From the NCBI GenBank assembly GCA_019828545.1, contig JACVRA010000248.1:124001-188000 (forward strand): a stretch of DNA of 64,000 nucleotides, read 5' to 3'. The notes below the pieces were generated by a model that had not been told where the DNA came from, ran no database searches, and saw nothing but the letters and a program-made list of their open reading frames with translations. Of this stretch, positions 1 to 10,329 are shown piece after piece (positions within the stretch are counted from its first letter, which is position 1; each line of letters opens with the position of its first letter). Made by a program: the position numbers and the translations under genes. Origin of the DNA: Paracamarosporium sp. OC-R06-R3. Its lineage: Eukaryota; Ascomycota; Dothideomycetes; Pleosporales; Didymosphaeriaceae.

Positions 1-255
1 TACGCACGCAAACCCTATCCCACATCTGCTAGCTCCGCCCCGAGACACGCCCAGGTTTGACCTGACGTCCCATGCCATGCTCCATGGGGCCTGACACGAG
101 GCGGCCAAACTGCTTGCAGCTAGGGCTTGCGGATGGGCTGCAGGAGCGGAGGGGAGGCCCGGCGGGCGGTGATTCGCTGGGGGTTTGAGGCGTTGATGGA
201 GGGGGAGACGAGACGGAGATTCGTGCGTGCGTGCGGTGATGAAGGGGATGGGGTA

Positions 256-282
256 GGATGGGATGGGATGGGATGGGATGGG
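256..282. repeat. (GGGAT)n microsatellite
   Basis: About five perfect copies of a 5-bp G-rich unit are visible. It is not the fungal telomere repeat TTAGGG. Confidence 0.9.
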
Positions 283-669
283 AAGCGGCGTGTCGCGCGC
301 GAGATAGGCACGCTGGGGTGCAGATAGGTATTTGGCACGGAGCACGCACGCACGCACAAGGCAGGATGAAGACGAGATAACGCTTCGCGACGCACCGCTG
401 CGCAACGCGGGACGGGGACGCCACCCTCAACGACTGGCCGACCGGCCAGTTGGCCGGCGGCGATCAAACATCCAGCTCCACGGCTGGGGTCACGTTATGC
501 CTGCTCCCAGCGACGATCTTGCTGCCCAATGTGCGCGCTCGATGCCGTTTGCGAGGCTCGATGCGAGCGGGGATGTGCATCCTGCGTCGCGAGATGCGCT
601 CGTTTGCATGCCGAGTGGGTTGGCGGAGTACCGCTTTGGAGGCGTGAGGTTGCAAGGGGTAGTATTGGA

Positions 670-711
670 TTGCGTTATGTTGCGTTGCGTTGCGTTGTGT
701 TGTGTATAGTA
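670..711. repeat. GTTGC/GTTAT-type short tandem repeat
   Basis: Imperfect 5-bp units (GTTGC, GTTAT, GTTGT) run in tandem and lead into a TATAC/TATGC-rich stretch near 710-760. Confidence 0.7.
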
Positions 712-1484
712 GGTATACTATGCTATAGTATACCATGCTATGCCGTGCTATACTATACTCCGGTTACGCCTGCTAGCTATCTGTCGTATGCGAGTAAGTG
801 TAGACAAGACAAGGCACCAAGCGAGTGTTACCACGCGGGCGCGCACTGAGCACAAAGGTACCACGGTACGACGCCGTTAGCCTCCATCTGGCGATCGACC
901 TTTTTCCTGATGCGGGCCCGCCACGGCCGGTGCGTCGACGTGAGGAAATTCGAAGGCAGTACCGGCAGGGAACGTATACTGTTTCCTGATGGGGAACGAG
1001 ACGAGGGGGGACGCGAGGTGGATTGACGGTGCATGCGTGCCGTGTCCACCACTCGCGTCGGCGCGGCGGCGCCTCTGCTGTGGTCCCGGGTCTAACGGCG
1101 GCGGAAGATACCGGCTGTTTATTTGTTGTGCTGGATCGGGTGAAGATGTGGAGAAGAATCGGGCTTTTGCACGCTACGCCTGCCTGGTCGGCCCCACACG
1201 GCGCGGTGCAGTGCGGATGATACGATGTGGTGTTGTAGCTGAGGTGAGGTGAGGTGGAGGCAGGCTAGCAAAGCACGTGGGCGCGGGGCCGAAGCGCCAG
1301 GCGGCGGAGGTTGGTCCGCAACAAGACGCGAGCGTGCGCGCCTTGTTCGTGTTGTCGGCGGATTTAGAGTTGGGCGTGAGGGGTAATGTTTGCTGCTTGG
1401 GGGTGGATGGCGACGTGAGAGCGGTGTCAAATGCCGTGCCGTGCGTGCATGCATGTGTCGGATCTGCAAGAGGATTGTGTGTAG

Positions 1485-1510
1485 GAGTGGGAGTGGGAGT
1501 GGGAGTGGGA
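1485..1510. repeat. (GTGGGA)n microsatellite
   Basis: Four consecutive copies of a 6-bp G-rich unit are present. No coding frame across it looks genuine. Confidence 0.9.
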
Positions 1511-2698
1511 CTGAGGCGTTTGGTCGGCGTCGTGGGGAGCGTTACACGGGCACGTGGTGGCTGCTGAGGCTTGCTGGGCGGGCGGGCGTGCGTGCATACA
1601 TGGTCCTGTCGGTGTTTCAGGAGGATGCGAGCGTGTTGGAGAAAGCTATCTCGAGTACGCTTACTTTGATGTCTGTATTGGGCGTCTTGCGCTAGGTCTT
1701 ACTTCTTACTTCCCTCTTGCGGTGTTGCCTTTGTTACTTGTGGTATGCCGCATCGCATGAGATCATCTCATAGTCTATCGTCTATAGCCTAGACCATGCT
1801 TTGACCACCTCGTTATTACAGTGGCTATTACTCCTCGACCGCATCACCGTGATCACAAACAATGAATCATCGCCCGCATCCAGTAGTTGATAACCGCGGC
1901 TAACGGCGAGTCAGCATCCCTCGACGCATCACACGCAGTGCATATACCCCTTCTACTCGCTCGCTACAGAAGGATGACCACGCACGTCCGTTTCGAGTCC
2001 GTCTTCTCGCGCCCAAAGCCGTTGCTTGCCGGGTCACCTGCTCAGCGCTTCCAGGCATGTCACCGGTAAACATGGCCATCTCGCACGCCTCACTTCCCTT
2101 CACCTCCCCACAGCACGCTTCACTTCTGCCAACCGCGCCGCATGTATCTGTCATCGTTATGTACAGGGTACACATACCGGTGCGCGTCCTGTGCTTGGAC
2201 CGACCGAGGGAGAGTAATCGCGATACACTGCAGTCCAGACGGGCATCGGCAGAAGTTGATCAGTATAGTACGCACAGATGTGGGATTAGAGTTTCGCTGG
2301 GGAGCACAGCTGATTGGTGCAGCGCGACCGTTTGATCTCACTGGTTGGGTCAGACGACTCGGGAAAGTTAAGTTGATGCGTCGGGAACAGGCGCCTCCCG
2401 TGCTGGCGTCGGCCCGAGGGCGCGTGTGCCGTCGGAGAAGGCCTCCGGTGCCGATGTCTGCTGTTTGCTGGTGTCCATGTATGTTTGCTGGCAGTACCAG
2501 ACTTGGGTGCTTGCACGCCGAGAGCCTTGCAGCGAGGAAGGGCATGTTTATTGCCTTCATTTACGGTCCCGGTATTGCCATGATTGATTGATTGCTTGTT
2601 GATCCCCCGGAACGGGACAGGTTGGTACTATGTCCTGTGTCAGGCGTGCAGTAAGCACACACATATGCTACCTGTTGCGTGGGGGCGGTAATGCGATT

Positions 2699-2725
2699 AG
2701 TGATAGCACGTACGCTGCTATCACT
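2699..2725. repeat. 10-bp inverted repeat
   Basis: Perfect arms AGTGATAGCA (2699-2708) and TGCTATCACT (2716-2725) flank a 7-nt spacer. There is no adjacent gene to give it meaning. Confidence 0.6.
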
Positions 2726-4296
2726 CAAAGCATGCTCACCGGAGAAAGCGAATCTCGCACGTTGTTGCACCCCATATGTGCGGGGGAAGTAAGACAGCGA
2801 TGCTTTGACCTCCGAGTGAGGCGCGCCCCTCGTAAAGTATCAGTACTGTGCCGCATCGCATCGCATTGCATTGCACTGCATCCTCCTCCGCCATTTCCTC
2901 TCTCTGTCTTTTCTCCGTTCTTTTTTTATCTGCCCGTCTTGATTCTTATTCCCTACCTCCGTGCCGCAGCTCAATGCACTGCATCGCATCCCTGCATCGA
3001 CGTGCGTGCATCAACACTCGCTTGCTCTCGTTTATTTACTTATTTCCTGTCTCCGTCTTATCTTGTCTCCGCACTGCACCGCAGGATTGCATGCTGCATG
3101 CACGCGTCCATGTAGGATTGAACGAGCTCGAGCAATGTTCCGCTGCAACGTTGCGCCGACGCGAGCGCGTATCAGTATTTCTCTATATGCGTATGTAAGC
3201 TCGAGTTCGCATTCGCGATCGCAGCCTCATTTTCCTGTTTGGGTCGACCCTGCGTCGTGCCTTGCATCTGTCAGGTACCAGTTTGTTGTTTTCCCCGCAC
3301 GTCTGCTCAGCCTCGGTTTTAATTCTCATCTCACGTTTTTTTCTGCGCATTTCCCATCCGTCATACAAACTCAGTGGTTTCTTTTGGACGGTATACAAAC
3401 GTACTGTCGTGAGTGATGCACAGTTAGCTCGTGGGAAAGGATCGGAGCGAGGAAGCACTTAGCGAACAACACCAGGGCCGTGGAAATGGATATGGGAATT
3501 CCTCCTACCCGGTGCCAACGCATCCTTCTTCTCCACATATGCATCACGGTGGAGAACGCATGTGTGGAGACAGTGTTCCTGGCTCTTACGTCGCCGTTGG
3601 ATATAGATGAATGCTCAATGGCTGAGCGGGTCCTAGAAGGTCGATTTCTGGACTCTTTGTGAGCGCGTGGGGATCGTAAGGGCGGGAGCGTAGAAGTTCT
3701 AGAATTTTTTTCTCAAGGCTGGATCCACTCGAGTCTTTTTTGCTTCGATTTTTCGAGTCTATTTTCGTGTTGTCATTTTTTTACTCTGCATTCGCTGTTT
3801 CATCCCTCAAAATTTCTTACTGTCCGCTCACAAAAAAAAAGAGATGCAACAATCTGGAAGCCGCGAAAGTTCTAAGAAACCGCCGATGAAGGCCATCACT
3901 TTGCTAAATTGTAGATTTGACCTGATTGAACTCAAAGTTGTGAATGCTTACTATGCGGCAAAACAAAAAGAATTTTCGCAGGCTGTGTAGTCTCTATTTT
4001 GGTGCAACCCACACTATCATACCATAAGTTGCGCCGACACACGCCGAAAGCGGAAAGCAAGATGGGATAACCCTCGTACAACTGCCATGTGTCACCGCTG
4101 CCTAACTTGACTCCACAACCAAACGACGCGCACACACAACATACACAATGACGTCTACTGCGACTGATTTCTCCCTCAGCGACCGTACCTATATCCAGTT
4201 GTATCAACACGCTCGTTTGCATTTGCCTAACAGATATCAATCGTGGGTTGCGCACAATCCACACACGACAGCAAGTCACGGCGTCAGAACATCGCA

Positions 4297-5259
4297 ATGA
4301 ATCCCCGTGAACAAGGCCACGTGCACCTTCTTGTGGGACCAAGGCCACTAGACAAAGCTCACTGTTCGCCTGGCTATCCGCCATATCCTCCACTATCGCC
4401 TCCAATCCGCCATACCAACCATGCACGGGTGCAGTATTCGACCTTTTTCATCGCCCACACCGCCGAGCACCGTGCAAAACCATCCTTATCTCAGAGACAT
4501 ATGCCGCCACAGATACACCACAAGTCCAACACCTCGAAGAAGCGTGTCCACTTCAACCTGGTACCCCAAGGACCAACCCCCCGCAGACGCAGCAACGTAA
4601 GCTCCAAACCTCAGATGTCCCATATCACTACACCCCAATCTCCACAACCACTTTCAGCTCCTAACCGAATCCTAACCTCCCAACAGACACACCCAACACC
4701 ACTTTCCCCCCGACTCCCCACACCCTTGTACCTCTCCCCAAGACGCTCCTCCCTCTCCCACCACACCCCTCCTCCAACCTTTCCCCCCAGACCCTCCCTC
4801 CAACCAACAGTCTGGCTCCTAACCTACGCCACAACCCTAACCCCCACCCAACACGCCCTCCACACGCTCCTCACCACCGAACTACCCCCCCACACACCCC
4901 ACCTGTACACCATCCCCGCGCACACCTTCACGCCTCCCTCCCCGCTCATCTGCGACGCATACTCCGGCATCTCTCCGCTCGTCCAGGACATCGTCATGGA
5001 CGACCCCCGGGCGCGGGACGCCGTCGCGAACGCGATCCAGGACATCCTGGTGTACGTCTGGCACGAGGGGAAGGCCAGGGGGGTGAGGGATGTGGCGCTG
5101 AGTGTGTGCTGTACGCAGGGTACGCACCGGAGCGTCAGTGTAGCGGAGAGGATTGCGCAGGGGCTGATGGGGAGGGGTCTCGGGAGCGGGATTGGGGGTG
5201 GTGCGAGGGTGGTCGTGAGGCATGTGCATCGTGTGAGGGGGGTCAAGGATCCACGGTGA
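4297..5259 (+). CDS. RapZ C-terminal-like domain protein
   Basis: The first ATG in frame is at 4297. A likely 90-nt intron, 4597-4686 (donor GTAAGC, branch CCTAACC, acceptor CAACAG), keeps the frame, giving about 290 aa spliced. The N-terminal half is low-complexity and rich in Pro, Thr, Ser and His. The last 130 residues form a compact domain. They contain a D-x-R-A-R-D-A-V helix, a CCTQGTHRSV loop and an R-V-V-V-R-H-V-H strand. That order resembles the C-terminal domain of bacterial RapZ/YvcJ, where a CTGGxHRSV loop binds a phosphate-like ligand; the N-terminal P-loop ATPase half of RapZ is absent. Similar stand-alone domains occur in fungi and their role is not known to me. The gene converges on the kinase at 5893. 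The domain call is fairly firm, the biological role unknown. Confidence 0.72.
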   Translation: MNPREQGHVHLLVGPRPLDKAHCSPGYPPYPPLSPPIRHTNHARVQYSTFFIAHTAEHRAKPSLSQRHMPPQIHHKSNTSKKRVHFNLVPQGPTPRRRSNVSSKPQMSHITTPQSPQPLSAPNRILTSQQTHPTPLSPRLPTPLYLSPRRSSLSHHTPPPTFPPRPSLQPTVWLLTYATTLTPTQHALHTLLTTELPPHTPHLYTIPAHTFTPPSPLICDAYSGISPLVQDIVMDDPRARDAVANAIQDILVYVWHEGKARGVRDVALSVCCTQGTHRSVSVAERIAQGLMGRGLGSGIGGGARVVVRHVHRVRGVKDPR

Positions 5260-5892
5260 TGGGATGTGGTGGAGCGGGCGTGGGTTGATTTGAGGGTTTG
5301 CTTAGCAGCGTGCGGTGCGCTGGCTGTGTGGGTTGAGAGATGCTGCATACGCACTTATCCCTACCTATTCGAAAGCTTTTTCCAGATGTCTGCTTTCACC
5401 GTCAACAGAGCGTCATTGAAGGGGGTCGAGGTTTAATTAGATCGGAAAAGTGTCTTCTTGGATACTTGTCCAGCCTCATTGCATGTTAAGTACCCTATTT
5501 TACGTCCTTACAATACACGCCTATTCACGATCAATAGAGTGTGGTGTTCCCCAGAAACATGGAATGTGCAATACACACACAGAAACTGTGTGCGTAGTAA
5601 CGCACTATACATGTGCAGTCATCGAAATACAATAACCGAATATCTTCGTCGATCATCCAATCTAGCCCACATGTAAACGCTCTAATCGAACCTTCACTGC
5701 AATCTCACACTAACTATACATCACTCTTCGCACAGATATCACATGTGTACCATGAGCCTACTTCAAGCATCAGGAAAGAAGAATAAAGTATTCCGAGGAA
5801 AACAACAACGAGACAAAAGACACAACGCAGGTTTCGGTAGCAATAGCGCGCCCCGGCCATAGCAGACTGAACAGAGCACCCAACAAACCCTC
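5260..5892. other. convergent intergenic region
   Basis: This 630-bp stretch between two convergent genes must hold both 3' UTRs. I see no ORF or RNA gene in it. Confidence 0.6.
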
Positions 5893-8800
5893 TCACGCAC
5901 ACGCAGCGACAACACTCGGCCTCACTAACGGCGCCCTCACACATATCCTATTCTCCGCCTCCGATAGCGTGAACCTCGGCCGCCTATACGTGTACCCGAC
6001 GAAAGCACCTAGACGACATCATGAGAAGACTTGTCACTTCTCTCCGCTGCATCACTCACCTTTCTTCCTCAGCTCCAATACCGTCCGTCCCACCTGCGGA
6101 TCCCGAAGCAACTTGTCCCTCGGCCTCTTCTTCTCCTTCCTCCTCCTCTGTACCTTCTTCGCCACGCTCTCCCCCAGTAGCACATCAGAGTCACTATCCC
6201 CATCCCCTACATTCTGCCCACCACCTTCTGCAGACGCATGATCGTAGCTTGAAGAATCCAGATGATCTGACGCGCTCATGATATCCGCCTCGTTGTCAAA
6301 GTATTTGGTGATGGGTTGGCCACCGTGGACGCGCGGAACGAACGGCGGGCGCGTGAGATGCAGATTGCGCCACTGGATGGTGCGGAAGAAAGCGTGGTTC
6401 TTGATGTCCTCGGCATCATTGGCGAACACGATGTGCCCGGTGCAGTTGAAATTGCGGACCCGACGGGGACCTAGGGTGCGGTCGCGGAGGACCCAGTCGT
6501 TTTCTCGGTAGCGATTTGAGGAAAGGCGGTCGGCGCGGTCCTCGAGGAGGCACATCATGAGGTCCATGGCGTCGCGCGTCACGGGGGCAAGGGGTACCTG
6601 GGGATGTGCGGGTCAGCGTGGGCAGGTTGTGCGTGCATACTTCCATTCCTTACACGGTCGATGCTTGGTCTAGCATAACGTTGCTCTCGGGGGAACCTCA
6701 GCCAGCGCTTGTGCTCCTGGTCCAGTCAGTACTCGGGCGAGGGGCAGTACACGTCGACATGCGAACCAGTATCTTCGTCTTAGTTGCCTGTCTGTTCTCG
6801 CAAAAGAACGGGGTACAGCCATAGAGACACTCGTAAAGGATGATGCCGATGCTCCACTAGTCGCATCTTCCATCGTAGCTTTCGCCCCTGATCACCTCCG
6901 GCGCCATGTACTGACTGGTACCGACCTGAGCAATACGACGCGATGAGTTCATATCTTCACTACGTTATTCCTAGGGTGACTTACCACACTCTTTGCAAAT
7001 TGTCGTCTTTGCGTACGATTGAGCCAGTCCAGAATGGGTCCATTTGCACCGTCTTGCTTAGCTTCGAATCTCTCACGTGCTAGTCTCCCATCGATGAGGT
7101 CGAACGCCTTGCGATGCTCCTGTCTCTCTTTTTCTTCCCGGCAGTCCTGAGCGTCACCTTGAACCTGTAAGTCCAGATCGCGGAGCAGTGTGTAGCGCTG
7201 CTCGTTGTAGTACGTTTGATTGTGAGTCCAGTGGCCATCGAATGCCAGCCCAAAGTCGGAGATTTTCAAATGGCCCGAAGACGTAATGAGGAAGTTGTCA
7301 GGTTTGATGTCTCGGTGAATCCAGTGCATCTTGTGCGCCTCTTCAATGCAAAGAATCATCTCGGCGATGTACCATTTGGCAACGCCCTCGTCTAAGGTGT
7401 CTTCGCGGAGCAGTAGACCTAGAAAGTCGCCACCCACCATGTACTCCATAACCTTTATCACAGTTAGTATGTCTAATTCATGCAGCAATCTTGCAGGTAT
7501 GTCTTACCAGATACAAGTTGTTGTTGTCTTGGAAGCTAGCAATTAGTGGGACCACCCATTTTGAGTTCTCTGACGCCACCAGGAAGTCTCGTTCTGCTCG
7601 GAGATGGCCTTCTTGACTGTTGCGAAGCATGTCGGACTTGCGGATGACCTTCATGGCATAGACGTTTTTCAGGGATTGTGAACCTTCTGCTTCATCCGTG
7701 CCGTCCATGGAGGAGACTTTGTTAGAGCTGCTCCCAGTGGAGTGGCCGCTATCGCTCTTTTCGCGCACAAGCCGTACAATTCCGAAACTTCCCTTGCCCA
7801 AGACACGGACGATTTCGTAGTTCGAGATGTGCACGCCCTTGGTCCTCTGCCTCATGAGACTCTTGGACTTCAAGACACGTGTTTGACGGAGGTGGTAGCT
7901 CTCAGCGAGAAACCACTCCTGTCTCTTCTGAAGACGTTGCTCATTCGGAAGCGCCATGGCAAACAGTTTCCGTTCCATGTTACGTCTGCGTATCGACCGA
8001 GGACTCATCTTAGTCCCGAGCACTGCATTGAAATGTGACTCGAAGAAGACCTTTGCCGCAGCAGCATTCTCGACGGTTGTAATCGACGGACGTGATAACA
8101 CAGGGGAGTTCTGACGGGGGAACACCAACCACTGACTATTGAGCTGCTCGATCGAGGACTCACATGGTGTAGAGCCTCCTGTCGAGATATGGTGGAACCC
8201 ATTTTGCCCTCGTTGTATCGTCTCACCAGATCGCGGAGCACCGGATGACACGAGTGAGGTTGGAGCTGTTGACATTGACTGAAGACTAAGTGGATTGCTG
8301 CTCCCGACAACACTTGAGATTTGAGAAGGCAGAGTAGGTGCGTCACTCATAGTGCCTTGCAACACAGGTGTCTCATGTGCATCCTCGAACTGTTGTACCT
8401 GAAAAGTGATGCAGTGTCAGCAACATCTCATAATCTTGAGAACTCTTGCTGCGGCTCACAAAATTGTTGTTAAGCACTGTTGGGCGCAAATTGAGCTTCG
8501 GTCGATGGATCACAGTGGGGTTATGCAGCAGACTGGAAGAAACTCTTCGTGGAAGCAGCTGTGAAAAACCTGGTGTTGATCGACTCGTATGCAGAATGGC
8601 CGGGTGCCTCTCCCTCGCGCCTATGGCCGGCTCTGACTCACCGTCGAATCCAGCTGCACTGGGGAGCTGAAGCATAGACGATGCGTCTCTCCGTAGTGTA
8701 AAAGCTAGTTTAGTCGTCGTTATCTCTGGGACACTGGGACATTGCAAAGCTACTCTGCTCTCATGGGGAGTCGCCAGTGTAGCATCAGCACGCTGAGTGC

Positions 8801-9134
8801 TATCGGAAGTGTTCACGTTGGAGCTATTGCTTTCGACCACAAGTGGAGTAGAGCTGAGCCCCGAGCCTTGATCTGATCAGAATTGAGTATGCCTTGCCTA
8901 TTCAAACACACCTTTACGGCTCCGGAAGACGGAGAAGATCTTGATGCCTCCTCTGCGTAGGTTACTGAAGGTGCGCGCCGACGGAAGGCTGGCCCTCACC
9001 GGCAGCGGTTTGATGAAGGACCCAGAGAAGTAGCTTCCGTGGCGCTCAAGGATACGTAGTTTGTCTTTGTCTTGGGAGGTAACAATCGGATTGTGCACGT
9101 CTTTTCGCTTCCCAGTGGCAACGAGAGACACCAT
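5893..9134 (-). CDS. NDR-type AGC Ser/Thr kinase with one in-frame stop
   Basis: Eight exons can be read: 9134-8912, 8872-8460, 8398-7508, 7452-6985, 6925-6767, 6716-6654, 6597-6060 and 6008-5893, together 957 codons with all phases consistent. The N-terminal 370 residues are Ser/Thr-rich. The catalytic domain has the glycine loop GKGSFG, the VAIK-type lysine in YAMKVIRK, HRDIKPDN, DFG followed by a long NDR-style insert, and GTSQYMAPE. The tail ends in the AGC/NDR hydrophobic motif (GAFVGYTYRRPRF). Every catalytic residue is present, but the conserved D-W-W motif reads D-stop-W: TAG at 6857-6859, about codon 688. The allele as read would lose kinase subdomains IX-XI and the hydrophobic tail. 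NDR kinases act in polarity, septation and cell-cycle exit; which subgroup this is remains unclear. The 5' end is uncertain: ATG 9134 is the first in frame, and the first intron (8873-8911) is only 39 nt. Confidence 0.8.
6857..6859 (-). other. premature TAG in kinase D-W-W motif
   Basis: On the minus strand the codon between GAC (Asp) and TGG (Trp) is TAG where the family has TGG. Flanking residues YDGRCD and WSIGIILYEC match the conserved subdomain IX. The change is a G-to-A transition; on the plus strand it is CCA to CTA, a CpA-to-TpA change like those made by RIP. No splice pair could remove it without deleting conserved residues. Confidence 0.85.
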
Positions 9135-10329
9135 ATTGGTAACTAGGAATGGATACGCGTCTGGACCCTGCCGTGTCGGTCGTAATGAGCGGTGTTTAAT
9201 GCGTATGCATGGTGGTGCCACTTACTGTACTAATATTTGTGTGAGGGAACACCAAGGTCTGAGCGATGCGCTCATTGGGAGGATGGTGATGGGCGAGGCT
9301 ACAGAAAAAGAGGTTTCGTGCATGACCAGGGAATGGAGGGATGAGAACTGACGGAGAAGGAAAGAACACATGTACATATGGGAAAGAACGACGAAGCGAA
9401 AAGGTGAGAGCGTCAAACAGGAAAGCAGAGACAAGGTAACGCTATCGCCACTGCCTTCAACTTGAGTATCTATCAGCATGCGACATGTGGAAGACGTTAT
9501 GCTTGATTCATTGCCTTGCCATCCAGCCATCAGGATATCCAGATAGCTAGATTTACCGTTGAACAACTGGCTCGTTGAACAGCTAGTTGTGAACTTCATT
9601 TCATTAGTATCTCGTGAAGAGGGGTGAAGTCGTAACCCCTAAACGTCCCGGAGACGCATTGCAAACATCAGGCGTTCATCGTATACTACACTCAGCTCAT
9701 GGACAATATTTGATGCAGAGAGATACGACTCGAGGTGTTGCTATTTCTCTCTCCAAAGGGATACAAGAAACGAGAACGATGTGGTGTTCGCCCCGCCTTG
9801 TAGTGCACGTGCCGCAAACCGATCGTAGCGGGGTACTGATGCTCCTACTTCCACCCGATAACCCCGACCAACCTGCATCAAGACAATACTTCGTCCTGCA
9901 TTGGAAGTATGAGTTGCAGGTAACCCATCGTACTTTGCACGTATTAGATTAAACAATAAGCCATACGGAATCTTGCCGGGCGGTAAGCCTCCCAAAACGT
10001 ACTTCACGGTACCGGCAAACGGGAAATACGATGGGATCTCACCATTTTCGGTACATCCTGCGGCTGTCGTGCAGGAGAGAATATCGAAAGAGGAAGCTGT
10101 GCCTGTCGATTCCAACGTTTTAGCCGAAGTCTAGACTGAACCCTTGTCACGATAATCGCCTCTCAGGGCTTCATTCACGCCACAAATTGGGGCCAAAGAC
10201 AACGGAGCAAAGAGTGATGGGAACACTGTGCGTGGAATTACCTTTATAAAGTATTGCTCTCTCTTGCGTTCAATCCCCACGACATTGCGACATCTTTTCA
10301 ACGCGATACCGACATTTAGTTTCTCAAAA
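9135..10329. other. divergent region upstream of kinase and WSC gene
   Basis: The region lies between two divergent genes. A 124-codon minus-strand frame at 9741-10115 begins with ATG and is mildly protein-like, but I recognise nothing in it and do not call it. Extra 5' exons of the kinase may lie near 9140-9600. Confidence 0.45.

Larger units (their letters stand above)
1..4296. other. gene-poor leading region
   Basis: I find no open frame here with the codon usage, motifs or splice structure of a real gene; open stretches are short and low-complexity on both strands. The DNA contains several microsatellites and, from about 2870 to 3380, a pyrimidine-rich tract on the plus strand of the kind common upstream of fungal genes. 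An unseen multi-exon gene or a non-coding transcript cannot be excluded. Confidence 0.5.

Noticed and set aside
256..282. Telomere-like repeat
   Set aside because: The unit is GGGAT, not TTAGGG, and the tract is only 27 bp and internal.
4148..4299. ATG at 4148 as an earlier start for the RapZ-like gene
   Set aside because: It is in a different frame, ends at a TGA near 4300, and the plausible intron 4185-4233 does not bring it into phase.
9741..10115. 124-codon minus-strand frame
   Set aside because: It begins with ATG and is mildly protein-like, but there is no motif, no splice context and no supporting neighbour.
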